The notes: generated from the letters alone by a model not told the origin. Counted from the stretch's first letter, positions 31,837-40,985 are shown. The stretch: 64,000 bases of DNA from YA12-FULL-51-18 sp041665305 (GCA_041665305.1 JBAYJD010000003.1:1-64000); one strand, 5' to 3'. Numbers and translations: made by a program.

Positions 31837-33048
31837 ATGCTAAAATTAATGCGGACCGTTTTCACGCAAAAGACCCACGACGGCACCACGGAGCGGCTCC
31901 TCCAGCTCGCTTTAGGCTACTTCGGCACCTACATACTTACGGGCATTTTTCCGAAATATTTCCTGAACACGGCGCCCGGCTACCCGGCCATGACCGACAT
32001 CCAGTATATGGTCTACTCGACGCTGTTCTCCACGCTGTTCTGCGTCAGCCTGGTTATCTCCTGGAAATGGTATAAGTTCCGGTCGCAGGGCGCGGTCACG
32101 GTGCTGGGCCTGACCTTCCCGGGAGAATTCCTTTATATAATCCCGTCCGGAATCTGCACCGCGGTCGTCATCCCGACCACGACCCTCATGTATCTGCTGC
32201 CTATTTCGGTGATGGTCGCGATGATCATCATGCGGGCCAGCATCATAGTGATAAGCCGCCTCATAGACTCCATCCAGATCCGCCAGGGCATCCTGACGAA
32301 GACGGTATACTGGGAGGAGAACGCGGCCGTGGTCCTCGCCCTGTTCGCGGTGGCGCTACAGTTGCTGAACTTCAAGGGAGCCATCTGCCTGCTGCGGGAA
32401 TCGGGAGGGGCGGCGGCCTGTTTAAGGCAGCTGTTCTCCTTCGATCCCGGCAACTTCGCCTTCATCAGGAATGTGACGGCTATGACCATTCTTACCAGCT
32501 ACATAATCGCTTACGCCGTGCGCATTTATATAATGAACTATTTCAAGAACACGAGGACCAAAGGCGTACCCTACGACAACAAAGGTTTCTTCGCCGTGGA
32601 ACAGCTTTCGGCCAGCGCGACGATCCTGCTCGCCTCCTGCGCCGTGTTCTTTCTGATGGCCCCGGACCCGGCTAACCCGAAGGATTTTGTCGCCGGCTTC
32701 CAGAACAGCTTCCGCATGCCTCATGCGCAGTGGCTCAAAGCCGCCCTGGCCGGCATCCCCTACGGCATAGGCGCGTTCTTCTCGGTGTTCCTGTTCATGT
32801 TCAAGGGCCGCACGGCCACCTTTTCGGGGCTGGTCAACCGCTTGACCTCGCTTATAGCAGGCACCATCGCCACGCTGGCGGTGTTTTTTCTTATGGCCGC
32901 CAAGCCTCCGAAGCTGGAAGATTGGCTGGGGCTCGTGGTCATATTCATAGCGATTTATTTCCTGAGCCTGGCGGAAAAGAAGCGCGCCTGCGAACTGGCC
33001 AGGGCGCACGAGATAGAGCCGGAAACGATCGCTTGTCCGGGCAAATAA
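31837..33048 (+). CDS. Multi-pass membrane protein of unknown function
   Basis: A 403-residue protein with about ten hydrophobic helices, e.g. LLQLALGYFGTYILTGIF, FLYIIPSGICTAVVIPTTT, AAVVLALFAVALQLLNF, SATILLASCAVFFLMA and LVVIFIAIYFLSLAEKK. The layout recalls EamA-type carriers in two halves, but I see no clear family signature. No ribosome binding site is evident at the ATG. It follows a stand-alone response regulator and precedes ugd by 34 bases; a link to envelope synthesis is possible but unproven. Confidence 0.6.
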   Translation: MLKLMRTVFTQKTHDGTTERLLQLALGYFGTYILTGIFPKYFLNTAPGYPAMTDIQYMVYSTLFSTLFCVSLVISWKWYKFRSQGAVTVLGLTFPGEFLYIIPSGICTAVVIPTTTLMYLLPISVMVAMIIMRASIIVISRLIDSIQIRQGILTKTVYWEENAAVVLALFAVALQLLNFKGAICLLRESGGAAACLRQLFSFDPGNFAFIRNVTAMTILTSYIIAYAVRIYIMNYFKNTRTKGVPYDNKGFFAVEQLSASATILLASCAVFFLMAPDPANPKDFVAGFQNSFRMPHAQWLKAALAGIPYGIGAFFSVFLFMFKGRTATFSGLVNRLTSLIAGTIATLAVFFLMAAKPPKLEDWLGLVVIFIAIYFLSLAEKKRACELARAHEIEPETIACPGK

Positions 33049-33082
33049 ACTGCCTCGGGGTCTCTTAAATTTGGAGGAATTT

Positions 33083-34414
33083 ATGAAAAAGAACAATGAT
33101 GGAAAAGTCAACATCTGCATGATCGGCGCGGGCTATGTGGGCCTGGTGTCCGGCGCCTGCCTGGCCGAGACAGGCCACCGCGTGGTCTGCGTGGATTCCG
33201 ACCCTAAAAAAATAGCCATGCTTGAAAAAGGCGTGATGCCGATTTACGAAGACAACCTGGAAGCCGTGGTTAAGCGCAATGTGAAAGCCGGGCGGCTGTT
33301 CTTCACAAGATCCATTAAAGACGGGATGCACCACGGCGGCCATAGGGCGGAAGCTATCTTTATAGCGGTGGGCACGCCTCCGCGCGAGGACGGCTCGGCC
33401 GACCTTTCCACGGTGGAGAAAGTGGCGCAGGAAATAGCGCTCAACATGAGCGACTATACCGTTATCGTGGAAAAGTCCACCGTGCCCGTGGAAACCTGCG
33501 AGTGGATCAACAAAACGGTGGTGCGGCACAATAAAAACCACATCCCCTTCGATGTGGCCTCCAACCCTGAATTTCTGCGCGAAGGAACGGCCGTGGGCGA
33601 TTTCCTGAAACCCGACCGCGTGGTGCTCGGCTGCCCCACCAAGCAGTGCGAAACCGTCATGCGGCGGATCTACAAGCTGATGAAGGGCGCGCCGCTGCTG
33701 GTGACGGATGTGAAGAGCGCCGAGCTCATCAAACACGCCTCCAATTCTTTCCTCTCGACCAAGATCTCATTCATCAACGCGGTGGCCCAGGTCTGTGAAA
33801 AGACCGGCGCCGATGTGGAGATGGTGGCTAAGGGCATGGGGATGGATAAGCGCATAGGCATGAGCTTCCTGAAAGCCGGCATAGGGTTCGGCGGCTTCTG
33901 TTTCCCCAAGGACCTGGAAGCCTTCTACTGGCTCAGCCACCGCAAAGGGTATGATTTCGAGCTTCTTAAAACCGTTAAGGACATCAATGAGGCGGCCAAG
34001 TCGTGGGTAGTGAAGAAAGTGCAGGACGAGTTGTGGAACCTGGAAGGCAAGACCGTGGCGCTGCTGGGCCTGGCGTTCAAGCCGGAGACGGACGATATGC
34101 GCTTCGCCCCCAGCCTGGACATCATAGAGGAGTTTAAAAAGCTGGGCGCCAAAGTGCGCGGCTACGATCCCGTGTCCCAGGAGAACGCCAAAGGCCTTGT
34201 GAAAGGGATCTATTTCGCCAGGGACGCCTATGACTGCGTGAAAGACGCGGACTGCGCCTGCCTCATCACCGAATGGGCCGAGTTCGGCAAACTGGACATG
34301 AAAAAGGTCCTGGCCCTGCTTAAACATCCCATCATGATAGACGGCCGCAACCTTTATAATCCCGCCAAAATGCGGGAACTGGGCTTCACCTACAAGTCCG
34401 TAGGCAGGCAGTAA
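33083..34414 (+). CDS. ugd: UDP-glucose 6-dehydrogenase
   Basis: A 443-residue enzyme that oxidises UDP-glucose to UDP-glucuronate with two NAD+. It has an N-terminal Rossmann motif MIGAGYVGLVSGACLAETGH, EKSTVPVETCEW, NPEFLREGTAVGDFL and the catalytic C273 in GFGGFCFPKDLEAF, where the more usual form has GGSCFPKD. FKPETDDMRFAPSLDIIEE and GRNLY follow. TTGGAGGAATTT directly precedes the ATG at 33083. UDP-glucuronate is a precursor of surface polysaccharides and could feed the glycan cluster at 49-64 kb. Confidence 0.95.
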   Translation: MKKNNDGKVNICMIGAGYVGLVSGACLAETGHRVVCVDSDPKKIAMLEKGVMPIYEDNLEAVVKRNVKAGRLFFTRSIKDGMHHGGHRAEAIFIAVGTPPREDGSADLSTVEKVAQEIALNMSDYTVIVEKSTVPVETCEWINKTVVRHNKNHIPFDVASNPEFLREGTAVGDFLKPDRVVLGCPTKQCETVMRRIYKLMKGAPLLVTDVKSAELIKHASNSFLSTKISFINAVAQVCEKTGADVEMVAKGMGMDKRIGMSFLKAGIGFGGFCFPKDLEAFYWLSHRKGYDFELLKTVKDINEAAKSWVVKKVQDELWNLEGKTVALLGLAFKPETDDMRFAPSLDIIEEFKKLGAKVRGYDPVSQENAKGLVKGIYFARDAYDCVKDADCACLITEWAEFGKLDMKKVLALLKHPIMIDGRNLYNPAKMRELGFTYKSVGRQ

Positions 34415-34450
34415 CTTCAGCCTTCAGCCTGTAGCCTTAAGCCTTGCCCC

Positions 34451-34913
34451 ATGCGCATACTTATAGTCGAGGATGAAAAGAAGATAGCCGAGTTCATAAA
34501 GCGCGGCCTTAAAGAGGAAAATTACGCGGTGGACGCGGCTTTCGGAGGCCTGGAGGGTCTGTGCGCCTGGCCGAAGAGAATCCCTACGACCTGGCGATCC
34601 TGGACATTATGCTGCCGGGCATGGACGGCCTGGCCCTCTGCGCCGCGCTCCGGGGGCGCGGCTTCTCCAAACCCATAATGATGCTGACCGCCAAGGACCT
34701 GGTCGAGGACAAGGTCAAAGGGCTGGATTCCGGCGCCAACGACTATCTAAACGGTTCTACCGGGCCGACGCTTCCAGGGCCAGCGCCGGCTTCGGCCTGG
34801 GGCTGGCGATAGCCAAATCCATCCTGGACGCCCACGGCGCGGAAATCACGGTCCAAAGCTCCCCCGGAGAAGGCTCCGTCTTCACCATCATTTTCCCGTC
34901 CGGCGATCTGTAA
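34451..34913 (+). pseudogene. Deletion-and-frameshift remnant of a response regulator/histidine kinase pair
   Basis: It begins as an OmpR-type receiver: MRILIVEDEKKIAEFIKRGL. An extra TG at about 34561 shifts the frame; reading on gives RLAEENPYDLAILDIMLPGMDG and GLDSGANDYL. There it jumps into the end of a kinase ATPase domain: FYRADASRASAGFGLGLAIAK, then a normal end IFPSGDL and TAA at 34911. The missing part is the DNA-binding domain of the regulator and most of the kinase. This is the scar of a two-component operon (CusRS-like order) removed by deletion. Confidence 0.8.
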
Positions 34914-35192
34914 GCGGCAAAATTTATAATCATAAAAAAGGTTAACGGGCGGAGTTATCCGCAGATTACGCAGATTTTCGCAGATTTCAGAGAGGATTTG
35001 GAGTCTGTAAGATTGAAATGGGTTATGGTTTCTAATCTGTGTTAATCTGCCGTCAGGGGAAGTGCACCCTCTTGACTTCCCTTTTCATAGATGCGAAATC
35101 TGCGGATGCGGAGAGAATCGACATCGATATACAGGATCAGGATAAAACGCTAAGTACCGCCTCCCATCAAACCACAGGACAGCCGCGTCATC
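34914..35192. repeat. Gene-free stretch with CAGATT repeats and a distant inverted pair
   Basis: ATCCGCAGATTACGC (34957-34971) is followed by CAGATTTTCGCAGATTTCAG. The reverse complement GCGAAATCTGCGGAT lies at 35093-35107 (one mismatch), with AATCTGTGTTAATCTGC between. Repeated AGATT/AATCT blocks of this type recur in intergenic DNA of many bacteria. No gene or RNA is seen. The following hairpin (35193) closes the interval. Confidence 0.5.
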
Positions 35193-35227
35193 TTAGGCCC
35201 ACCGCAGGGTGGGCCTAAAAATTTTTA
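35193..35227 (+). terminator. Intrinsic terminator-like hairpin
   Basis: TTAGGCCCACC (35193-35203), loop GCAG, GGTGGGCCTAA (35208-35218), then an A/T-rich tract with TTTTT. An 11-base perfect stem. It isolates the gene at 35328 from the decayed two-component locus. Confidence 0.55.
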
Positions 35228-35327
35228 TTTTATGGGCCTTTGTGCCCAGGACGGTTTTTATCGCGGCGGCTATACTTTAGTTGTCCGGCTCGCGAGGCGG
35301 AACGATAAAACACAGAGGAGAATACAA

Positions 35328-35810
35328 ATGAACAATATTGCAAAAGTAACAGCGTTGGTCTTTATGTTTTGCGGATCCGCGTCGGCGGTCGCAGCGGAAT
35401 CGTATGACCCCGCAGTGGTGGCCAACTTTCAGCAGTCTCCGGGATTCAGCCTGGGGGACTCGATAATGCTCGCCGAACTTATTCAGGCCGGAGCGATGGA
35501 TGAGTCCACCTTCCGTTCTGTCTACCATTATGACAGTGTCGGCCTGGACACAGCTATATCAATAGCCAAAGATGTGAAGAGGCGGACCATCTCGCTGGAG
35601 TTTTTTCATATCATAATGAACGCTTCGGTTAACGGCGAGATCTCTTATGAAGCGGCGAGACGCTGCGGTATGGACATACTAAAGCAGAACGCCTATGAGA
35701 TCGAGTTCCGCAAGGAATTGAGCGAGGACGCGGTGAAACGGCCCTCCGCCTACCAGGACGATGTGCGCAAAGCGCATATGAAGGCTATCTTAAAAGTGAT
35801 AGGCCATTAA
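35328..35810 (+). CDS. Exported small helical protein, unknown
   Basis: A 160-residue protein with signal peptide (1-22, cleavage after VAA). The remainder is mostly helical, with SLGDSIMLAELIQAGAMDE and DTAISIAKDVKRRTISLEFF. No domain is recognised. AGAGGAG with suitable spacing precedes the ATG at 35328; in-frame codons further upstream are ignored for this reason. TATACT at 35271-35276 may be the -10. The gene converges with the exporter gene and shares a 15-base hairpin terminator with it. Confidence 0.6.
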   Translation: MNNIAKVTALVFMFCGSASAVAAESYDPAVVANFQQSPGFSLGDSIMLAELIQAGAMDESTFRSVYHYDSVGLDTAISIAKDVKRRTISLEFFHIIMNASVNGEISYEAARRCGMDILKQNAYEIEFRKELSEDAVKRPSAYQDDVRKAHMKAILKVIGH

Positions 35811-35831
35811 TCTCAAGGACTCAGGCCCACG

Positions 35832-35865
35832 TTAATCCGGATCCCCCGCAGGGGATCCGGATTAA
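35832..35865. terminator. Bidirectional hairpin between convergent genes
   Basis: TTAATCCGGATCCCC (35832-35846) and GGGGATCCGGATTAA (35851-35865) form a perfect 15-base stem with a CGCA loop. It ends inside the stop codon of the exporter gene. It can act for both strands. Confidence 0.7.
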
Positions 35866-37427
35866 TTTTCCATGCTCGCCATCTCAGCCTGGCTCTTTAT
35901 ATGGCGACTGCCTTTAAAGAAGACCACGAAAGGGATAGTGAGCAGCGCGGCATATGCCAGCCACCTGAAGCAGTCCATGAACGAAAGCATGACCGCCTGC
36001 ACGACCACCGCCTTATAGGCCAGACCGTAAGCCGCCATAGGATTACCCAGCAGCCTGGCCACGGTCCCCGACCAGACGCGGAATTGTTCCCCATACTGTG
36101 AGATATTGGCGCCCAACGCCGTCTGGTGCACCTGCGCCATGCGCGCCTGCATCGTGAAGATTATCGAAATACCTATGCTGGCGCCGATATTACGAAGAAG
36201 GGCGAAGATGCCGCTTGCCTGCTGGATGTCCGCCTGCCGGAGGTTCGCCATTGTCAGGGTGGTCAGCGGCACGAAAATAAATCCCATCATCAGGCCGTTG
36301 AAGAATAGCGGCGCCATTATATTGGCGCGGGCTATGCCCAGGTTCAGATCGGAAAATATTATAAGGGTGACCGCTATCCCGAGAAAACCGCAGATTATCA
36401 TCAGCCGGTTCCCGAGCTTGGAAACCAGCTTGCTGATGGTGATCATAGCCGCCAGCGAACCGATACCACGGGGCATCATGGCCATGCCGCTCTGGAACGC
36501 CGGGTAGCCCAACAGCTGCTGCATGAAGATAGGCAGCAGCGCCGTGGAGCCCATCAACACCGCTCCCAGCACGGCGGACAGGCAGGTCCCCAGCGCCAAA
36601 TTGCGGCTTTTCAAGAGGCGCAGGTTCATGAACGGGTGTTTTTGTCTCAGTTCCCACCAGGCGAAGACCGGCAGCGCCACGGCGAAAAGGAAGGCGCCGA
36701 AACGGATCCAGGCGTCGGCGAACCAATCCACTTCCTGCCCCTTGTCTATGACCAGCTGGAACGCGCCCAACCCTATTACCATCAGCGCCAGTCCGGTATA
36801 ATCCACTTTGGCCGACCTGTCCCGCTTAAGGTAAGGCGGATCCTCAAGGAACATATTCTGCAGGATAAGTCCGAGGATGCCTATAGGCACATTGATATAA
36901 AAGATCCACCGCCAGGAGTAATTGTCGGTTATCCAGCCGCCCAGCATGGGACCGATTATCGGCGCCACGATGATCCCCATGCCGTAGGCCGCCATGGCCT
37001 GCCCGCGTTTTTCCTGCGGAAAACTCTCCAACAGAACGGCCTGCGCCAGCGGTTGCAGCCCGCCTCCTCCCAAACCCTGCAAAATACGCGCTATGACCAG
37101 CTGCGGCAGGCTCTGCGCCATGCCGCAGAGCATCGACGAAACGGTGAACACGGTCACCGAAAGCGCCATATAGCGTTTGCGGCCCACAAAAACGCTCAGC
37201 CAGCCGGAGGCGGCCAGCATTATGGCGCCCGCCACCAGATAACTGGTAAGCACCCAGGACACCTCGTGCGTGGAAGCACCGAGCCCGCCCGCTATGTGCG
37301 GCAGGGAAACATTGGCCACCGAGGTGTCCAGCACCTGCATGAATGTGGTAAGCAACACGGAAAAAGCGACCAGCCACGGGGAATGGCTGGGCCGCCAGAA
37401 TCCGCGCCGTATAACGGGTTCCGACAT
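35862..37427 (-). CDS. DHA2-family (EmrB/QacA-type) drug:H+ antiporter
   Basis: A 521-residue MFS transporter with 14 predicted helices. LDTSVANVSLPHIAGGLGAS (motif D1 region, about 32-51), VGRKRY (motif A), RILQGLGGGGLQPLAQAVLLE and the antiporter motif C-like region GPMLGGWITDNYSWRWIFYINVPIGI mark the EmrB/QacA group. It would expel hydrophobic drugs or similar compounds. No EmrA-type partner is adjacent. CCGGAGTTCAATA precedes the chosen ATG at 37427; longer forms lack the right N-terminus. Confidence 0.92.
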   Translation of the reverse strand: MSEPVIRRGFWRPSHSPWLVAFSVLLTTFMQVLDTSVANVSLPHIAGGLGASTHEVSWVLTSYLVAGAIMLAASGWLSVFVGRKRYMALSVTVFTVSSMLCGMAQSLPQLVIARILQGLGGGGLQPLAQAVLLESFPQEKRGQAMAAYGMGIIVAPIIGPMLGGWITDNYSWRWIFYINVPIGILGLILQNMFLEDPPYLKRDRSAKVDYTGLALMVIGLGAFQLVIDKGQEVDWFADAWIRFGAFLFAVALPVFAWWELRQKHPFMNLRLLKSRNLALGTCLSAVLGAVLMGSTALLPIFMQQLLGYPAFQSGMAMMPRGIGSLAAMITISKLVSKLGNRLMIICGFLGIAVTLIIFSDLNLGIARANIMAPLFFNGLMMGFIFVPLTTLTMANLRQADIQQASGIFALLRNIGASIGISIIFTMQARMAQVHQTALGANISQYGEQFRVWSGTVARLLGNPMAAYGLAYKAVVVQAVMLSFMDCFRWLAYAALLTIPFVVFFKGSRHIKSQAEMASMEN

Positions 37428-37678
37428 TATTGAACTCCGGTTACCGCCTGCGCCACGGATGCGTCCTGACGGGGAAAAAGCCGGCCGCCGCGCCGGGCTG
37501 GTCGAATACATGATAGCAAGAAACCCGCGCCGTCTTAAAGAAAACGATCTCTGCGCGGCTCCGCGGGTAACGGGATCCGGGGCCGACATTAAAATCTTTT
37601 AATCCTGTTCTAAGGTTCTTTTAATGGTGATTCTGATAAACTATCCGTGCAGTTAAATCAGATATGGAGGACAGTACA

Positions 37679-38044
37679 ATGAAATACATTCTTGCGATAG
37701 TCACCCTTGCGGCGTTCACCAGCCTGAGCTTCGCCCAGGCGCCGGCCGCCCCCGCTACCGAGCCCGTGAAAGCGGCGGCCCCCAAAGTTGAGAAAAAAGC
37801 CCCCAAGAAAGAGATGAAGAAAATGGAGATCGTCACCGGCACCATTTCCGCCATCGACACCGCGGCGAATTCCATCACCGTGAAGGACGAAAAAGGCGCG
37901 GACAAGGTCCTCAGCGTCGACGCCGCCAAGCTCGCGACCCTTAAAGTCGGAGAAAGCGTCAAGATCAAAGTAAGGGACAATAAAGCCGAAATGATCAAGA
38001 CCATCAGAAAACACGAAGGCAAGAAAGCCGAAGCGAAGAAATAA
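37679..38044 (+). CDS. Small exported beta-rich, Lys/Ala-rich protein
   Basis: A 121-residue protein. Signal peptide at 1-19 (cleavage after FAQ or SFA), a Pro/Ala/Lys-rich linker (APAAPATEPVKAAAPKVEKK), and a compact domain (GTISAIDTAANSITVKDEKG to VGESVKIKVRDNKA). The domain has the pattern of a small OB- or DUF5666-like barrel. TATGGAGGACAG precedes the ATG. An extended -10 (TGATAAACT, 37634-37642) is a possible promoter. A strong terminator follows, so it is a single-gene transcript. Confidence 0.65.
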   Translation: MKYILAIVTLAAFTSLSFAQAPAAPATEPVKAAAPKVEKKAPKKEMKKMEIVTGTISAIDTAANSITVKDEKGADKVLSVDAAKLATLKVGESVKIKVRDNKAEMIKTIRKHEGKKAEAKK

Positions 38045-38060
38045 CGACCTGGAATAAAAA

Positions 38061-38092
38061 AGCCGCGCGCCTTAAGGCGCGCGGCTTTTTTT
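38061..38092 (+). terminator. Strong intrinsic terminator
   Basis: AGCCGCGCGCC (38061-38071), TTAA loop, GGCGCGCGGCT (38076-38086), then seven T. A run of A on the other side makes it able to work for the minus-strand gene as well. Confidence 0.9.
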
Positions 38093-38102
38093 ATGCCCGC
38101 TT

Positions 38103-39389
38103 TTACGGCCGCTGGTACCACTTTATGAACTCATACCAGTTGGAATCCTTCGCCCACCGGAGCGCATCATAGCCGGCGGACGGAGCCGAGGGCGGCAGGT
38201 AGACGGCGATACCGTGCGACCTGGAATAATCGGAAGGGGGATCGGAGTCGTCTCCCGCCCCGTTATTGGTGCGGTTGTATCCGACCAGTTCCGTTTCTAT
38301 GTACGCCATAAGCGCCGCGCCGTTTTCCTTCACGGCGGGGTCCGCGCTCCCGGCCGTGACCAGCTGCGCGAAGTGGTAAAGGTCCTTGTTTGCGGGATAA
38401 GCGTAGGACTGGGCCGAGGCCAGGGCTTGTTTAACAATAGCTTTTTCCCCCGCCATGGCCGTGACGAAGGCAAAATCGTCGACCATGGCCAGAAAACCGG
38501 GAATGGCGGAAGTTCTGATATAGCTCTGGGTGGAACCCTCTTTCTGCGCCTTATAATGATCGGAGTAGGAGTCCACAGCGACCCTGGCGAAGGCTTCCGC
38601 GCTCATCCCAGGATCGGAGACCAGCGGAGCAAGAAAGGTATTATAGGTGTACCCATCTCCGGGTTCGGTTTCTTCCGAACCGACGATAAAACCGGCAAAA
38701 TCCTTGATCTCGTATATAACTTCCGCCATCTGCATAAGACAGGCGTCCGAACCGTAAATATCCACGCCGCCCATCTCCTTTAAGATAGCCGCCATCTGGG
38801 GGGTATTGATGTGGTTATTGGTCTCATCGTCATAGGAAATACCTCTTGTGACCACGGAGGTTTTGCGGCTCTTCGTCCAGCCGGCGCCGTGATTCCAGAT
38901 GATAAGCATGGTTTTCCTGGCTGGGTAGGCGGTCTTGGCCCATTTGCCGAAATCTATGACGCTTCTGTAGTCTCCCATATCGACCTTGCCCAGGTCCTGC
39001 ACCACGGGCGAGGTCACGGCGGCGGGGTTCGCGTCTTTTTGGATCAGATACCGGCGTACGCCTTTCCAGTCGCCGTCCGAAGCATCATAGCCTTCGATGC
39101 GCCCCGCCTCCACCACGACATTAACCCTGTCGGAGGAGCCGATCATTTCCATTTCATTGATATCCCTAAGCGCGTATTTTTCAAGGTTGTTCTTGCCGTT
39201 AATAAAAACCATGATGGTCCAGTCTTTTTCCGGCGCAGGCGCCTCGACGGGGGCAGGAAACCAGTCCGCGACGAAGTTTGCGGCCCCCGGGGATTTCTCC
39301 AACCCGGAAGCGTCAAAATTCCCCGCCGCCGGGCTTATGGATACAAGGGAAACCAGGGCAACGACAGAGACCGCGAGATTCTTCAGCAT
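38103..39389 (-). CDS. Exported clostripain-family (C11) cysteine peptidase, paralogue 1
   Basis: A 428-residue secreted protein with signal peptide (1-24). The C11 domain starts DWTIMVFINGKNNLEKYALRDINEMEM in outline (about 57-83). The catalytic dyad is H167 in LIIWNHGAGW and C217 in IYGSDACLMQMAEV. Clostripain-type enzymes cut after basic residues. It is 60-70% alike by eye to the protein at 39617, so the two arose by tandem duplication. The ATG at 39389 has AAGGAG upstream. Its own promoter at 39415-39456 shows independent control. Confidence 0.9.
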   Translation of the reverse strand: MLKNLAVSVVALVSLVSISPAAGNFDASGLEKSPGAANFVADWFPAPVEAPAPEKDWTIMVFINGKNNLEKYALRDINEMEMIGSSDRVNVVVEAGRIEGYDASDGDWKGVRRYLIQKDANPAAVTSPVVQDLGKVDMGDYRSVIDFGKWAKTAYPARKTMLIIWNHGAGWTKSRKTSVVTRGISYDDETNNHINTPQMAAILKEMGGVDIYGSDACLMQMAEVIYEIKDFAGFIVGSEETEPGDGYTYNTFLAPLVSDPGMSAEAFARVAVDSYSDHYKAQKEGSTQSYIRTSAIPGFLAMVDDFAFVTAMAGEKAIVKQALASAQSYAYPANKDLYHFAQLVTAGSADPAVKENGAALMAYIETELVGYNRTNNGAGDDSDPPSDYSRSHGIAVYLPPSAPSAGYDALRWAKDSNWYEFIKWYQRP

Positions 39390-39414
39390 TTTCGTTTCTC
39401 CTTCGGGGGAAGAC

Positions 39415-39456
39415 ATATACATGTATATATTTTATTACATCGGGCGCTTTTTACAA
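39415..39456 (-). promoter_or_regulatory. Promoter with a palindromic operator at the start site
   Basis: TTGTAA (39451-39456), a 16-base spacer and TAAAAT (39429-39434) on the minus strand. Right after the -10 lies a perfect 14-base palindrome ATATACATGTATAT (39415-39428), which would cover the transcription start. This placement fits a repressor site. Confidence 0.55.
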
Positions 39457-39560
39457 GGTACGGAAGGCCCACGAGATCTTAGGCCCAAAAGGACACGGCT
39501 GTCCCGAAACTTTTAAGGAAACGGCAGGCCTGCGTGCGCGCGGTACGCGCGCACCAAAGC

Positions 39561-39596
39561 AAAAGGCCGCCCCCCCGGATTAAAGGGGGACGGCCC
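39561..39596 (-). terminator. Intrinsic terminator of the second C11 peptidase gene
   Basis: On the minus strand GGCCGTCCCCC and GGGGGG-CGGCC form the stem with a TTTAATCC loop, followed by TTTTGC. It lies 21 bases after the stop codon of the gene at 39617. Confidence 0.7.
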
Positions 39597-39616
39597 TCCG
39601 ACGACCGGTCTGCGCG

Positions 39617-40912
39617 TTACTCTTTGGCGCTGTACCAGCCGATAAACTCATCCCACTGCGACGCTTTGGCCCAGGCCAGGCCGTTATAGGCCGAGTTAGG
39701 AGACCCGGGCATATATATGGCCAGGCCCTTTGAGTCGTCGTAACTGCCGGAAACGCGGTTATGGCTCACCAGCGTGTTCAGCAGATAGTCCTGCAGGCTC
39801 TGCGCCTTGGCCTTAACATCGGCGTTCTGGGTCGATGCCATGTATAAGGCAAGGAAGTGCGACATATCCTTGTTTTCGGCATAGGCGTAGCTCTGCGCGT
39901 CGTCGCGCGCCTTGGTCACAAGAGCTTTCTCGCCGGAGGCCATAGCCGCCGCGACAAAGTTGTTGACCAGGGGAATAAAGCCGCCCAGCGCTGACACTTT
40001 AACAAGACTTTGCGTGGAGCCCTCGCTTGCGGCCTGGTAATGGTCGGCATACGCGTTCACGGCCAGTTTACCCAGCTCTTCCGCGCCCATCGAGGGATTG
40101 GCCAGAAGGGGCCCAAGCAGCGTGTTGTAGGTATAACCGTCGCCGGGCTCGGTCTCTTCGGAGCCCACGATATAGTCGACGGAGTCTTTGATCTCATAGT
40201 CCACTTCCGGCATCTGCATCAGGCATGCGTCCGAACCGTACACATCGATCTTGCCGATGGAGGCGAGCGCCAGGCCCAGTTGCGGCGTGGTTATGTGGTG
40301 GTTGGTCTCGTCGTCATAGGAAATGCCCCTGGTTTTGGGCAGGTCCGAAACCGTATCAATAGCCGGGTTCACCTGAAGAAGGGGCGTCTTGATCCAGCCG
40401 GCGCCGTGGTTCCAGACTATGAGCATATATCTTTTGGCGGGATAGTTGGTCTTGGCCCAGTTGGCGAAGTCCGCCAGGTGCTTATAATCGCCCATGTCCA
40501 CTTTCCCCAGGTCCTGCACCACCGGAGAGGAGATCTTCTTGGTGTCGTTATCCTTCTGCACCAGATACCGGCGCGAACCGACCCAGTTCCCGTCGGAAGA
40601 ATCGTAACCGGCTATGCGGCCGATTTCGGTCACGACGTTCACCTTATCGGAGGAACCGACCATCTCCATCTCGTTCATGTCTTTAAGAGCGTATTGTTCC
40701 AGGTTGTTCTTGCCGTTGACGAATACCATAATGGTCCATTCTTTAACCGCCGCTCCGTCCACCTCCGCGGCGACCGGCACGACATCGGCGATCCCCGTGT
40801 TGGAGATCTCTTCCTTGATACTGTTGGCTTCCGGGTTGTCGAAGCTGACACCGGCGCTGAGCGCGGCCGACATCGACATGGCAACCAAGGTCATCATAAG
40901 TTTTCTGAACAT
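39617..40912 (-). CDS. Exported clostripain-family (C11) cysteine peptidase, paralogue 2
   Basis: A 431-residue secreted C11 peptidase with signal peptide (1-20, cleavage after LSA). Catalytic H169 (VWNHGAGW) and C230 (VYGSDACLMQMPEV). It differs from paralogue 1 by an extra segment of about 15 residues between the two (LLQVNPAIDTVSDLP). This could be a longer loop or a processing site. The gene has its own terminator and an upstream region with three 24-base iterons, so expression is probably controlled separately from paralogue 1. Role in protein degradation outside the cell, or maturation of surface proteins, is inferred. Confidence 0.92.
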   Translation of the reverse strand: MFRKLMMTLVAMSMSAALSAGVSFDNPEANSIKEEISNTGIADVVPVAAEVDGAAVKEWTIMVFVNGKNNLEQYALKDMNEMEMVGSSDKVNVVTEIGRIAGYDSSDGNWVGSRRYLVQKDNDTKKISSPVVQDLGKVDMGDYKHLADFANWAKTNYPAKRYMLIVWNHGAGWIKTPLLQVNPAIDTVSDLPKTRGISYDDETNHHITTPQLGLALASIGKIDVYGSDACLMQMPEVDYEIKDSVDYIVGSEETEPGDGYTYNTLLGPLLANPSMGAEELGKLAVNAYADHYQAASEGSTQSLVKVSALGGFIPLVNNFVAAAMASGEKALVTKARDDAQSYAYAENKDMSHFLALYMASTQNADVKAKAQSLQDYLLNTLVSHNRVSGSYDDSKGLAIYMPGSPNSAYNGLAWAKASQWDEFIGWYSAKE

Positions 40913-40985
40913 CTGTACAACCTCCTGCCTTTTATTTGGCCGCTTACCGGCCTGTGATAGTCTACATAACTATTGAGAAAAATCA

